The translations under genes were made by a program, and so were the position numbers. A model generated the notes under the pieces. That model was not told the origin of the DNA, did not search any database, and saw only the letters and a program-made list of their open reading frames with translations. 64,000 bases of DNA from positions 62,001 through 126,000 of the forward strand of contig NZ_CAJATU010000064.1 in NCBI RefSeq assembly GCF_903944925.1, read 5' to 3'. Below, piece by piece: positions 25,358-35,717 of this stretch; the first letter of the stretch is position 1; each line of letters opens with the position of its first letter. This DNA is from an uncultured Rhodopila sp. Lineage in GTDB: Bacteria > Pseudomonadota > Alphaproteobacteria > Acetobacterales > Acetobacteraceae.

Positions 25358-26839
25358 ATGGCAGCCGTCACGCTGAACCGCGCCAACCTGGTCCAATTGC
25401 AGCCTCCTGTCCGCGTGCCCTCCTTCGATCCGGCCGCTGTCACCGCCGGAATCGTGCATCTCGGCCTCGGCGGCTTCCACCGCGCGCACATGGCCCGATA
25501 CACGCACAACCTGATGGAAACGCACCCCGAGGCCCTCTCCTGGGGCATCATCGGCGCCGGCCTGATGCCAGCCGATCGGCGGATGCAGGAGAGTCTGGCA
25601 CCGCAGGACCATTTGTATACGCTGGTCGAGCGGGATGCCGCCGGAGAGACGGTGTCCGTCATCGGTTCCCTGGCCGAAGTGGTGTTCGCGGGGGAGTCCT
25701 CCGCCGCCCTGCTCGACGCCATCGACCGTCCCGAGATCCGCATCGTCAGCCTGACCGTGACAGAGCACGGCTATTGCCTGAACCGCTCGACCAAGCGGCT
25801 TGATCCGGACCATCCGTTGATCCGCGCGGATCTCGCCCACCCGGAACGGCCGTCCAGCGCCATCGGCATCATCACGGAGGCGCTGCGCCGCCGCCGCGCC
25901 GCCGGGGCGACACCGTTCACCGCGCTGAGTTGCGACAACATCCAGCACAACGGCACGGTGCTGAAGGACGCCGTGCTGGCGCTGGCCAGTCTGCGCGACA
26001 AGGATCTCGCCGCCTGGATCGACGGCAACGTCAGCTTCCCGAGCACCATGGTCGATCGCATCACCCCGGTGACGGCGGAGGCCGACGTGGCGGCGCTGGC
26101 CGAGCGCTACGGCATCATCGACCGCTGGCCGGTGTTCGCGGAAACCTTCACGCAATGGGTCATCGAGGACCGCTTCCCCGCCGGCCGCCCGGGCTGGGAG
26201 CATGTCGGCGCGCAGTTCGTCGGGGACGTCGCGCCCTATGAGTTCATGAAGCTGCGTTTGCTGAACGCCAGTCACCTCGCGGTCGCCGGCCTCGGGCGGC
26301 TGGCCGGCTACATCACCATCGACGATGCGATGGCCGATCCGCTGATCACCCGCTACATGACCGCCCTGATGGGCCGGGAAACCGGCCCGACATTGCCGGA
26401 GCTGCCGGGCATCGCCCTGCCGCTATATAAGGCGACCTTGATCGACCGCTTCGCCAATCCCGCCATCAAGGACACGGTCGAGCGCGTCAACACCGACGCG
26501 CCCTTGAACATCCTCGTCGACCCCATCCGCGATCGGCTGCGCACCGGCGAGTCCGTCGATCTGCTCGCACTGGCGTTGGCGGCCTGGCTGCGCCGGGTGC
26601 GCGGGGAGGACGAGCAGGGCAATCCGATAGACGTGAAGCACCCGCTCGCCGAACAATTGCGTGTGAAAGCGATCGAAGGCGGCCCGGACCCGCGGCCGTT
26701 GCTTGGGATGGTCCAGTTGTTCGGCGACACCGGCACTGATCCGCGGCTGGTCGAGCCGGTCAGAATCTGGCTTGAGTCCTTGTATGCGAAGGGCAGCCGG
26801 GAAACTCTGGCCGAAGCGGCAGGCACGCTCGGGTTTTGA
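25358..26839 (+). CDS. mtlK: Mannitol 2-dehydrogenase family polyol dehydrogenase
   Basis: A 493-residue long-chain polyol dehydrogenase. The nucleotide-binding HLGLGGFHRAHMARY is near residues 31-45, VTEHGYCLN and SCDNIQHNG are conserved family blocks, and KLRLLNASHLAVAGLG (about residue 295) carries the catalytic Lys and Asn-x-x-His. It oxidises D-mannitol (or D-arabinitol/sorbitol) to the ketose with NAD. ATG 25358 follows TGGGGGG and is preferred over the in-frame ATG 25262. It heads the polyol operon, whose gene set is that of the Rhodobacter smo/mtl operon in a different order. Confidence 0.92.
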   Translation: MAAVTLNRANLVQLQPPVRVPSFDPAAVTAGIVHLGLGGFHRAHMARYTHNLMETHPEALSWGIIGAGLMPADRRMQESLAPQDHLYTLVERDAAGETVSVIGSLAEVVFAGESSAALLDAIDRPEIRIVSLTVTEHGYCLNRSTKRLDPDHPLIRADLAHPERPSSAIGIITEALRRRRAAGATPFTALSCDNIQHNGTVLKDAVLALASLRDKDLAAWIDGNVSFPSTMVDRITPVTAEADVAALAERYGIIDRWPVFAETFTQWVIEDRFPAGRPGWEHVGAQFVGDVAPYEFMKLRLLNASHLAVAGLGRLAGYITIDDAMADPLITRYMTALMGRETGPTLPELPGIALPLYKATLIDRFANPAIKDTVERVNTDAPLNILVDPIRDRLRTGESVDLLALALAAWLRRVRGEDEQGNPIDVKHPLAEQLRVKAIEGGPDPRPLLGMVQLFGDTGTDPRLVEPVRIWLESLYAKGSRETLAEAAGTLGF

Positions 26840-26900
26840 ACGGCGGCCGGAACTGCGACCGGGCCGGTGCGTTGACGACTCCGCGCGACACTGACAGCGT

Positions 26901-26919
26901 TTGCAAGAATTCGCTGCAA
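26901..26919. promoter_or_regulatory. TTGCA-N9-TGCAA dyad upstream of the polyol binding protein
   Basis: TTGCAAGAATTCGCTGCAA has 5-bp perfect arms (TTGCA/TGCAA) and sits in the 116-bp gap between the dehydrogenase and binding-protein genes. It shares the TTGCAA half-site with 25269-25281. It may be an internal operator of the operon. Confidence 0.35.
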
Positions 26920-26955
26920 CAAAGCGGAACAATACTCGCCAGGGGGAGGTGTGTC

Positions 26956-28290
26956 ATCGCTCATCGCATCCGGGGTGTCCTGAAGGCCACCGTATCCGTC
27001 GCCGTTCTTCTGCTGACCGGCGCCGTTGTCGCACGGGCGGACTCGACCATCACCATTGCCACCGTCAACAACGGCGACATGGTGGTGATGCAGCATTTGT
27101 CTTCGGAGTTTGAAAAGCTTCACCCCGATATACATCTGCGCTGGGTGGTGCTGGAGGAGAATGTGCTGCGCCAGCGCGTCACCACTGATATTGCAACGAA
27201 AGCCGGTCAGTTCGATGTGGTGACGGTTGGCAACTATGAAGTGCCGATCTGGGCGAAGCAGGGCTGGCTGGAGGCGATGAACAATCTGCCGGCGTCGTAC
27301 GGGGTGGACGATATTTTGAAGCCGGTGCGGCAGGGCCTGACCTATGATGGCAAGTTGTACGGCCTGCCGTTCTACGGCGAAAGCGCGATGACCTATTACC
27401 GCACCGATCTGTTCGACAAGGCGGGCCTGAAGATGCCCGATGCGCCGACCTATGAGCAGATCCGCGGCTTGGCCGACAAGATCACCGACAAGACGCACGA
27501 AATCTACGGCATGTGCCTGCGCGGCAAGCCCGGCTGGGGCGAGAACATGGCCTATGTCACCTCCCTGGTGAATGCCGAGGGCGGTCAATGGTTCGATGAA
27601 AAATGGAAGCCGACGATCGACACGCCGCCCTGGCACAAGGCGATCGGCTTTTACGACGACATCCTGAAGGCGGATGGTCCGCCGGGCGCGACGTCGAACG
27701 GGTTCAATGAGAACCTCGCACTTTTCGCCAGCGGCCACTGCGGCATGTGGATCGACGCTACCGTCGCCGGCGGCCTGCTGTACGACAAGAAGCAGTCCAC
27801 GGTCGCCGACAAGATCGGATTTGCGCCGATGCCGACGGGCAGTTTCAAGGGCGCTCCGACCTGGCTCTGGAGCTGGAACCTGGCGATTCCGACAACGTCG
27901 AAGCAGAAGGACGCAGCCCGCACCTTCGTTACCTGGGCGACGTCGAAAGAGTACATCGAGCTGGTTGCAAAGCAGAACGGCTGGGTCTCGGTGCCGCCGG
28001 GAACACGCCAATCCACCTACGACAATCCCGAGTACCAGAAGGCCGCGCCGTTTGCGAGTTTCGTGCACAAGGCGATCGAGGTTGCCAACCCGGACGGTCA
28101 GACCGCGCAGCCGCGTCCGTACACCGGCGCGCAATTCGTCGCCATCCCCGAATTCCAGGGCATCGGCACGCAGGTCGGCCAGACCATTGCCGGCACGCTG
28201 ACCGGCCAGAGCAGCGTCGATCAGGCGCTGCGGGCCGCTCAATCCGCCACCGAACGGGTGATGCGCCAGTCCGGCTATCCCAGGGAGTAG
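26956..28290 (+). CDS. smoE: Polyol (sorbitol/mannitol) ABC transporter substrate-binding protein
   Basis: About 444 residues. A signal peptide (AHRIRGVLKATVSVAVLLLT, then GAVVARA) is followed by STITIATVNNGDMVVMQHLS, the start of a family 1 extracellular solute-binding fold of the SmoE/MtlE type. Later blocks include GQFDVVTVGNYEVPIWAKQGW, GLPFYGESAMTYYRTDLFDKAG and GAPTWLWSWNLAIPTTSKQK. The start is a problem: GGGGGAGG ends 6 nt before an ATC at 26956, and no in-frame ATG or GTG sits there. The alternative is a far-upstream TTG at 26836. It delivers polyol to the SmoFG permease encoded next. Confidence 0.85.
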   Translation: MAHRIRGVLKATVSVAVLLLTGAVVARADSTITIATVNNGDMVVMQHLSSEFEKLHPDIHLRWVVLEENVLRQRVTTDIATKAGQFDVVTVGNYEVPIWAKQGWLEAMNNLPASYGVDDILKPVRQGLTYDGKLYGLPFYGESAMTYYRTDLFDKAGLKMPDAPTYEQIRGLADKITDKTHEIYGMCLRGKPGWGENMAYVTSLVNAEGGQWFDEKWKPTIDTPPWHKAIGFYDDILKADGPPGATSNGFNENLALFASGHCGMWIDATVAGGLLYDKKQSTVADKIGFAPMPTGSFKGAPTWLWSWNLAIPTTSKQKDAARTFVTWATSKEYIELVAKQNGWVSVPPGTRQSTYDNPEYQKAAPFASFVHKAIEVANPDGQTAQPRPYTGAQFVAIPEFQGIGTQVGQTIAGTLTGQSSVDQALRAAQSATERVMRQSGYPRE

Positions 28291-28293
28291 CCC

Positions 28294-29205
28294 ATGGACG
28301 CCTCGGTGACGGAGGCCCCTCCGGTCGAAACTGTGGCAACGGCCATGCCCCGTTCCGTCGGGCGGCTGCTATTGTTGCCGTCGGTGGTGGTGCTGCTGGC
28401 GTGGATGATCGTCCCGCTGGTGATGACGCTGTGGTTTTCGTTCCAGTATTACAATCTGATCAACCCGGAGACCGCCGGGTTCGCCGGGCTGGATAATTAC
28501 CGGTATTTGGTAACCGACCCGGATTTCTGGGTCTCGCTGGAAAACACGCTGATCCTGGTTGGCTCGGTGCTGGTTGTCACGGTGGTGTTCGGGACCTTGC
28601 TGGCGGTGCTGTTCAACCAGCCGTTTCCCGGCCGCAATATCGCCCGCGTGCTGGCGATCTCGCCGTTCTTCGTCATGCCGACGGTCAGCGCGCTGATCTG
28701 GAAGAACCTGCTGATGCACCCGATCTACGGCGTGTTCGGCGCGGTGGCGCGGAGCTTCGGCCGGCAGCCGGTGGACTGGTTCGCCGACTATCCGCTGGCC
28801 TCCATCATCGCCATCGTCTCCTGGGAGTGGCTGCCGTTCGCGCTGCTGATCCTGCTGACCGCCGTGCAGTCTTTGGATCATGAGCAGCGCGAGGCGGCGC
28901 GGATGGACGGGGCGGGGGTGATCGCGCAGTTCGTCTTCATCACGCTGCCGCATCTGTCGCGCGCGATCAGCGTGGTGGTGATGATCGAAACGATCTTCCT
29001 GCTGACCGTATTCGCCGAGATCTTCGTCACGACCTCGGGCGGGCCCGGCAATGCGACGACCAACCTCGCTTTCCTGATCTACGCGCGGGCGCTGCTGCAA
29101 TACGACATCGGCGGCGCCTCCGCGGGCGGCATCGTTGCCATCGTCCTCGCCAACATCGTCGCGTTCTTCCTGGTGCGCAGCATCGCCCGTCGGCTGGAGG
29201 TATAG
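28294..29205 (+). CDS. smoF: Polyol ABC transporter permease 1
   Basis: A 303-residue MalF-type permease with six hydrophobic segments and the EAA loop HEQREAARMDGAGVIAQFVF (about residues 192-211) that docks on the ATPase. The N-terminal LLLLPSVVVLLAWMIVPLVM and FAGLDNYRYLVTDPDFW segments are typical of the sugar/polyol subfamily. It starts 3 bp after the binding-protein stop and its TAG abuts the next ATG directly. Confidence 0.92.
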   Translation: MDASVTEAPPVETVATAMPRSVGRLLLLPSVVVLLAWMIVPLVMTLWFSFQYYNLINPETAGFAGLDNYRYLVTDPDFWVSLENTLILVGSVLVVTVVFGTLLAVLFNQPFPGRNIARVLAISPFFVMPTVSALIWKNLLMHPIYGVFGAVARSFGRQPVDWFADYPLASIIAIVSWEWLPFALLILLTAVQSLDHEQREAARMDGAGVIAQFVFITLPHLSRAISVVVMIETIFLLTVFAEIFVTTSGGPGNATTNLAFLIYARALLQYDIGGASAGGIVAIVLANIVAFFLVRSIARRLEV

Positions 29206-30021
29206 ATGCAACCAACGCCCTTGCAGCGCGCGCTGGCGGCAATCGTCGGCTGGGGCGTGGCGCTGCTGCTGTTCTTCCCGATCGCCTGGATGGTGCTGAC
29301 CAGCTTCAAGTCGGAACCGCAAGCGATCACCCCGGGCCTGATGTTCTCTCCGACGTTGGACTCGTATCGGGAAGTGTTCGCCCGCGCCGACTACCTGACG
29401 TTCGCCATCAACAGCGTGGTTATTTCCGTCGGTGGCACCGTGTTGGCGCTGCTGTTCGCGATTCCCGCGGCCTATGCGATGGCGTTTCATCCGACCGAGC
29501 GGACGCGCGGTACCCTGTTGTGGATGTTGTCCACCAAGATGCTGCCTCCCGTTGGCGTGCTGGTGCCGATATACCTGCTGTTCCGCAGCGCGGGTTTGCT
29601 GGACAGCCGCAGCGGGTTGATCGCGATCTATGCGCTGATGAACCTGCCGATCGTGGTCTGGATGCTGTTTACTTTCTACAAGGAAGTGCCGAACGAAATA
29701 TTGGAGGCCGGGCGCATGGACGGCGCCCGGACGGCAAGCGAGGTCTGGTATCTGCTGCTGCCGCTGACATTGCCGGGTGTCGCTTCGACCGGGCTGCTGT
29801 CGTTGATCCTGTGCTGGAACGAGGCGTTCTGGAGCCTGAACCTGACCTCCGCCGGGGCGGCGCCGCTGACCGCGTTCATTGCGTCGTTCTCCAGCCCCGA
29901 GGGGTTGTTCTTTGCGAAACTATCGGCGGCTTCGACCATGGCGGTGGCGCCGATACTGGTATTCGGCTGGTTCAGCCAGCGACAGTTGGTGCAGGGGCTG
30001 ACCTTCGGGGCGGTGAAGTGA
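29206..30021 (+). CDS. smoG: Polyol ABC transporter permease 2
   Basis: A 271-residue MalG-type permease with six hydrophobic segments, SFKSEPQAITPG after the first helix, and the EAA loop PNEILEAGRMDGARTASEVW near residues 164-183. ATG immediately follows the stop of the first permease. The gene is followed by 146 bp that includes a GTCATGG hairpin before the ATPase gene. Confidence 0.92.
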   Translation: MQPTPLQRALAAIVGWGVALLLFFPIAWMVLTSFKSEPQAITPGLMFSPTLDSYREVFARADYLTFAINSVVISVGGTVLALLFAIPAAYAMAFHPTERTRGTLLWMLSTKMLPPVGVLVPIYLLFRSAGLLDSRSGLIAIYALMNLPIVVWMLFTFYKEVPNEILEAGRMDGARTASEVWYLLLPLTLPGVASTGLLSLILCWNEAFWSLNLTSAGAAPLTAFIASFSSPEGLFFAKLSAASTMAVAPILVFGWFSQRQLVQGLTFGAVK

Positions 30022-30083
30022 GGTCGCGGCGCTTGGGCCAGGCGGGGCAGTGCGCGCGGGGCGGGGGCAGCAGCGTCTCAACC

Positions 30084-30111
30084 GTCATGGCGGGCCTGCG
30101 CCCACCATGAC
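30084..30111. repeat. 28-bp GTCATGG hairpin within the polyol operon
   Basis: GTCATGG-C-GGGC-CTGC-GCCC-A-CCATGAC is a near-perfect stem-loop between the second permease and ATPase genes. It is the most compact copy of the GTCATGG family in this window and probably forms an mRNA hairpin affecting downstream expression. Confidence 0.65.
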
Positions 30112-30167
30112 GATGATGGGGCGATGCGACCACACCCGGCGGCAAGAAACTCGATAGGACAACGCCC

Positions 30168-31271
<1,104 letters not shown>

Positions 31272-31274
31272 CCA

Positions 31275-32720
31275 GTGTTCCTCGGCCTTGACTTCGGCAC
31301 CTCCGCGGTCAAGGCGCTGCTGGTGGATGGCGCGCAGTCCATCGTGGGCAGCGCCACGGTGCCGCTGTCGGTGCAGCGCCCGGCGCCAGGCTACAGCGAG
31401 CAGGATACCGAAGCCTGGTGGCAGGCGCTGCTGGACGCCGTCGACACCCTTGCCCGAGAGCATCCGTCCGCCTTGGCCGCAGTGGAGGGCATCGGCCTGT
31501 CCGGCCAGATGCATGGCGCCGTGCTGCTGGACAAGGCCGGCACCGTGTTGCGCCCGGCGATCCTGTGGAACGACGTCCGCTCCGGCGCCGAGTGCGCGAA
31601 ACTGGAGCGGTCTTTTCCGGCCCTCGGCCTGGTCACCGGCAACATCGCCATGCCCGGCTTCACAGCGCCGAAACTGCTCTGGGTGCGCAAGCACGAACCG
31701 GCGGTGTTCGCCCGTATCGGCACGGTCCTGCTGCCGAAAGCCTATATCCGCTACCGCCTGACCGGCGAGATGATCGAGGAGATGTCGGATGCCTCCGGCA
31801 CGCTCTGGCTGGACGTCGGCGCGCGCGACTGGTCGGATGACGTGCTGGCCGCCACCGGCCTGTCCCGCGACGCGATGCCCCGCCTGGTGGAAGGCAATGC
31901 GCAAGCCGGCACCTTGGACGCGGCACTGGCCGCGCGCTGGCGCATGGCGCACCGGCCGGTGCTGGCGGGCGGGGCAGGGGACAACGCGGCGGGCGCCATC
32001 GGCCTGTCGGCGATCCGCCCGGGCGATGCCTTCGTGTCGCTCGGCACCTCCGGCGTGCTGTTCGCCACGACCGAGCGGTTCCGGCCCTGGCCGCAGGCGG
32101 CGGTACACGCCTTCTGCCACGCGATTCCGGAAACCTGGCACCAGATGGGCGTGACCTTGTCCGCCGCCGCCTCGCTGGCGTGGTGGGCGGGTGTCACCGG
32201 CCGGACCGAGGCGGAGTTGCTGCGCGAACTCGGCACGCCGAAGGCCGACGGGACCGCGCTGTTCCTGCCCTATCTCGGCGGTGAGCGGACCCCGCACAAC
32301 GATTCCAATGTCCGCGGCGCCTTCACCGGCCTGTCTTACGCCGCCGATCGGCCGGGGTTGACGCAGGCGGTGCTGGAGGGGGTGGCGTTCTCGCTGCGGG
32401 ATTGCCTGGATGCGCTGGCGGCGTCCGGGACGCGGATCAAGCAGGCGGACGTCATCGGCGGCGGCTCCCGCTCGCGTGCCTGGATCACGATCATCGCCTC
32501 GGCGCTGGGCATCCCGTTAAACCGCCTGGCCGATGGCGAAACCGGTGCGGCGTTCGGCGCGGCGCGGCTGGCCCGGATGGCGGTAACCGGGGAGGCGCCG
32601 GCTGTGGTCTGCACCCCGCCCGCCCGCGCGGAAACCATCCTGCCCGACCCGGCTTTGGCCGACGCCTATGCGGGGCGGATCGCGCGCTATCGCGAGCTGT
32701 ACGCCCGGGGAGGCTTATGA
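31275..32720 (+). CDS. xylB: Xylulokinase
   Basis: A 481-residue FGGY-family kinase starting at GTG 31275, 3 bp after the ATPase stop. FLGLDFGTSAVKALLVDGAQ is the phosphate-1 loop, GIGLSGQMHGAVLLD the xylulokinase signature, FVSLGTSGVLF the phosphate-2 region, and GERTPHNDSNVRGAF and DVIGGGSRSRAW the adenosine-binding part. It phosphorylates D-xylulose to D-xylulose 5-phosphate, the expected fate of arabinitol or xylitol oxidised by the operon's dehydrogenases. This links the operon to the pentose phosphate pathway. Confidence 0.93.
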   Translation: MFLGLDFGTSAVKALLVDGAQSIVGSATVPLSVQRPAPGYSEQDTEAWWQALLDAVDTLAREHPSALAAVEGIGLSGQMHGAVLLDKAGTVLRPAILWNDVRSGAECAKLERSFPALGLVTGNIAMPGFTAPKLLWVRKHEPAVFARIGTVLLPKAYIRYRLTGEMIEEMSDASGTLWLDVGARDWSDDVLAATGLSRDAMPRLVEGNAQAGTLDAALAARWRMAHRPVLAGGAGDNAAGAIGLSAIRPGDAFVSLGTSGVLFATTERFRPWPQAAVHAFCHAIPETWHQMGVTLSAAASLAWWAGVTGRTEAELLRELGTPKADGTALFLPYLGGERTPHNDSNVRGAFTGLSYAADRPGLTQAVLEGVAFSLRDCLDALAASGTRIKQADVIGGGSRSRAWITIIASALGIPLNRLADGETGAAFGAARLARMAVTGEAPAVVCTPPARAETILPDPALADAYAGRIARYRELYARGGL

Positions 32721-33490
32721 TGAAGCTGCAAGGCAAGACCGCCGTCGTGACCGGCGCCGCCCGCGGCATCGGCCGGGCGATCTGCGAGCGCTACGTGGCG
32801 GAGGGCGCCTTCGTCTTCGTCACCGACGTGGACGAGGCGAAAGCCGCCGCGGTTGCCGCGGTCCTGGGTGCGAACGCGGCGGCGCTGAAGCTGGACGTCA
32901 CCCGTCCGGAGTCGGTTGACGCCATGATCGCCGCAGTGGTCGCGCAGCGGGGGCGGCTGGATATCCTGGTCAACAACGCCGGGATCTTCGATCTGGCGCC
33001 AATCGTCGAAATTACGCGGGAAAGCTACAGGAAGGTGTTCGCGGTCAACGTGGAGGGGCTGTTGTTCACCCTCCAGGCCGGGGCGCGGCAGATGATCGCC
33101 CAAGGGCATGGCGGCAAGATCATCAACTTCGCCTCCCAGGCCGGACGGCGGGGCGAGCCGCTGGTGGCGGTGTATTGCGCCTCGAAAGCCGCGGTGATCA
33201 GCATCACCCAGAGCGCCGGACTGGACCTGATCAAACACGGCATCAACGTCAACGCGATCGCGCCCGGGGTGGTGGACAACGAGCACTGGGACAACGTGGA
33301 TGCTTTGTTCGCCCGCTATGAGGGTCTGGCGCCGGGGGAAAAGAAACGCATCGTCGGCGCCTCCGTTCCTATCGGCCGCATGGCCAGGCCGGAGGAAATC
33401 GGCGGCCTGGCGGTGTTCCTGGCCAGCGCGGACGCGGATTACGTCGTTGCGCAAACCTACAACATCGATGGCGGCAACTGGATGAGTTGA
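32717..33490 (+). CDS. smoS: SDR polyol dehydrogenase (sorbitol/L-iditol 2-dehydrogenase type)
   Basis: A 257-residue SDR with TGAARGIGRAI (residues about 12-22), NNAGIFDLAPI, catalytic FASQAGRRGE (Ser) and YCASKAA (Tyr-x-x-x-Lys), and the terminal QTYNIDGGNWMS typical of the Rhodobacter SmoS sorbitol dehydrogenase group. Asp in VTDVDEAKA favours NAD. Two ATG codons in tandem (32717, 32720) overlap the xylB stop, and either may be used. It probably oxidises sorbitol to fructose or galactitol to tagatose. It is last in the polyol operon. Confidence 0.9.
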   Translation: MMKLQGKTAVVTGAARGIGRAICERYVAEGAFVFVTDVDEAKAAAVAAVLGANAAALKLDVTRPESVDAMIAAVVAQRGRLDILVNNAGIFDLAPIVEITRESYRKVFAVNVEGLLFTLQAGARQMIAQGHGGKIINFASQAGRRGEPLVAVYCASKAAVISITQSAGLDLIKHGINVNAIAPGVVDNEHWDNVDALFARYEGLAPGEKKRIVGASVPIGRMARPEEIGGLAVFLASADADYVVAQTYNIDGGNWMS

Positions 33491-33512
33491 ACGCCCATGC
33501 GCGAAGCCGGCG

Positions 33513-34469
33513 TCAGGCGGCCCGTTGCCCCGGGGAGGGCATCAGCCCTGCCGCCGTCAGCGCCGCGCGCGCCATGGTGCGCGCCATCTGAACCGACGGG
33601 TGGCAGACCGCGGCCCCCACGCTGTGCAGCAACGCGTGCCCGCGATGGCCGGTGTGCCACGCCAGCTCGGCCTCCGCCTGTTCCAACAGGCATAATGCCG
33701 CCAACGCGGCCCGCGGCGATCGGCGCCACGCTTCGGCCTGGTGGCGCCGCACGACCTCCCGGATGCCGCCGATGCGCCCCGCCACGTCGTGGCTCAAGGA
33801 GCCGGGATGGTCCGCGTGCAGCAACTCGACCGCGGTGGAAGCCGCAACCGCGCCGTGCCGCGACAGGCGTATCCACAAATCCCAGTCCTCGGCCTGGCGC
33901 AGTCCGGGATCGAAGCCGCCTGCCGCCAGCACCGCCGCCCGCGATGCCAGAACCGACGATGTGCAAACCGGGTTTTCGCCGGCAAGCAGCGAGAAGGCGG
34001 ACCGGCCGAGCGGCAGCATGCCGGAGCGGCCATCGACGAACCGGGAAAACCGCGGCCAGCTTGCGTCATGGCGGGGCTGCAACGCGCCATCCGGCAAAAG
34101 CGTCATGTAGGAGGAAAAGCTCAACACCGTATCCGGGTTGGCCTCGTGCCACTCCAGGCGCGCGCCGATAGCTGCGGGATACCAGACATCGTCCGCATCC
34201 AGAAAGCCGAGCACCGGCGCCCGAGCCGCCGCGATGCCGGCATTGCGCGCCGCCGAAACGCCGTGGTCCGCATCCCGCCGCAACGCCACGACGCGCGGGT
34301 CGCCTGAAGCGAGTTCGGCAAGCCACGCGCCGGTGCCATCGCTCGATCCGTCATCGACGATGATGACCTCGAACCGGTCCGTCGGCAGCGCCAGCACGCT
34401 GGCGACCGCCCGCGGCAGGGTATCGAGCGCATTGCGGCAGGGGATGATGACCGAAAGCCGAGGCAGCAT
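33513..34469 (-). CDS. Family 2 glycosyltransferase
   Basis: A 318-residue GT-A glycosyltransferase. It begins LPRLSVIIPCRNALDTLPRA, has VIIVDDGSSDGTGAWLAE, SAARNAGIAAARAPVLGFLD followed by the metal-binding DADD, and RQAEDWDLWIRLSRHG near residue 200 as the acceptor-side ED motif. No membrane segments are present, so it acts at the cytoplasmic face. It follows the radical SAM gene by 106 bp with a palindrome between them, and likely belongs to the same pathway. Confidence 0.88.
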   Translation of the reverse strand: MLPRLSVIIPCRNALDTLPRAVASVLALPTDRFEVIIVDDGSSDGTGAWLAELASGDPRVVALRRDADHGVSAARNAGIAAARAPVLGFLDADDVWYPAAIGARLEWHEANPDTVLSFSSYMTLLPDGALQPRHDASWPRFSRFVDGRSGMLPLGRSAFSLLAGENPVCTSSVLASRAAVLAAGGFDPGLRQAEDWDLWIRLSRHGAVAASTAVELLHADHPGSLSHDVAGRIGGIREVVRRHQAEAWRRSPRAALAALCLLEQAEAELAWHTGHRGHALLHSVGAAVCHPSVQMARTMARAALTAAGLMPSPGQRAA

Positions 34470-34501
34470 GGCGATACTCCTTCGTAAGGCCTGTCCCGCC
34501 A

Positions 34502-34530
34502 ATCATCCCGCGGACAAGCCGGGGCATGAT
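34502..34530. repeat. Short palindrome between radical SAM and GT2 genes
   Basis: ATCATCCCGCGG and CCGGGGCATGAT pair at 10 of 12 positions around ACAAG. It is similar in style to, but not clearly the same as, the GTCATGG elements. Confidence 0.4.
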
Positions 34531-34575
34531 GGTGAGTGGGCGGTTTGGGAACGGACTTGCGTCGTGCGGCCGGCA

Positions 34576-35715
34576 TTACCCGAACGTTGGGCCACCGCCC
34601 GACTGGCAGCACCCCGTCTCCCAGAACCGCGGCCGATCGGCCCAGATCTTGCGAATGTTGCCGTGCTTGATGTTGCCGACGGCCGGCTTGAGGTGGCACA
34701 TCCCGACATCGCCGTTGGCCTGGATCTGCAGCGTTGTCAGCGCCGAGCAAATCGGCTGCTGTTCGTGCGCCGCCTGTCCCTGCACCGCCGCCTGCAACGC
34801 GGCCGGATTACGGAAATACGGGATCATCGCCTCCAACTGGGCGACGCTGTTGGCGATCGGGTAGCCATCATGCTTGAGGCGAATGAGTTCGTTCACCGCG
34901 GCAACCGCCGCTTCCGGGTCGTTCGGCCATGTCGGCGCCGTTTCGAACCAGCGCGAGTCCTCGGCACTGTTATAATTCTTGTCTATCGGCTGGTAGAACA
35001 CCTCGAAATCGTTTTCGCGGGCGAAGCGCGCCACTTCCCCGGCGGAGTGGATGTTTTGCGCCATCAGCACGGTCTTCAGCCGGATGATCGTATGCAGGCG
35101 GTGCTCGGTCCGCAGCCGGCGCAGCATCTGCAAGGAGGCCAGCGACCTCTCCCAGAAATTCGGCCGCCCGCGCACCAGCGAATGGGTCTCGCCGATACCA
35201 TCCAGCGACATCGTGATGCGCCACGGGTCCGCCAGCGCCGCCTTTTCCAGCCGCGCGGGATCCGCCCAGAAGCCGTGCGTCAGCAGCTCGATCGCCAGCC
35301 CGGCGGCAACCCCGTGCTCGACGAGTTCCGGCGTGAAGGGTTGCAGCAGCGCCTCGCCGCCGGTCAGCGTCACCTGCACCGGGCCGAGCCAGGCGGCCAG
35401 GTCCGTCAGGCAGGTCTTCCAATGCTCCAGGCCGGGGCTGTCCTCCTTGCCCTTGTTCTGCCAGATGTTGCAGTGGACGCAGCGCGCGTTGCACCGCTCG
35501 GTCAGCAGCAGTGCGATCGACACCGGGCGGCAGGCCGAGCGCAACCGGCCGCCGGCCAGGGTGCGCATCCGGTAGTTCGCCCCCTGGTAAAGCCGCCGGT
35601 AAGCGGTGGCGATGGTCCGGTTTACCGGGTCGAAGGCGGCCCGCACCGCGCCTTGCAGCAAGCCAGGCGATGCGGCGGTCGAGGGGCGGTCCAGCGTGGC
35701 GACAGCATCGGTCAT
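34576..35715 (-). CDS. Radical SAM protein with SPASM-like C-terminus
   Basis: A 379-residue protein. LLLTERCNARCVHCNIW (about residues 70-86) carries the CxxxCxxC cluster motif for the SAM-binding 4Fe-4S, and VTLTGGEALL is the GGE-type SAM motif. The C-terminal CSALTTLQIQANGDVGMC plus the terminal CC pair resemble an incomplete SPASM auxiliary-cluster domain. It starts 2 bp after the GT4 stop, so the two genes are co-translated. SPASM enzymes modify peptides, sugars or proteins; no precursor peptide is recognised. Its product is unknown. Confidence 0.85.
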   Translation of the reverse strand: MTDAVATLDRPSTAASPGLLQGAVRAAFDPVNRTIATAYRRLYQGANYRMRTLAGGRLRSACRPVSIALLLTERCNARCVHCNIWQNKGKEDSPGLEHWKTCLTDLAAWLGPVQVTLTGGEALLQPFTPELVEHGVAAGLAIELLTHGFWADPARLEKAALADPWRITMSLDGIGETHSLVRGRPNFWERSLASLQMLRRLRTEHRLHTIIRLKTVLMAQNIHSAGEVARFARENDFEVFYQPIDKNYNSAEDSRWFETAPTWPNDPEAAVAAVNELIRLKHDGYPIANSVAQLEAMIPYFRNPAALQAAVQGQAAHEQQPICSALTTLQIQANGDVGMCHLKPAVGNIKHGNIRKIWADRPRFWETGCCQSGGGPTFG

Positions 35716-35717
35716 GA

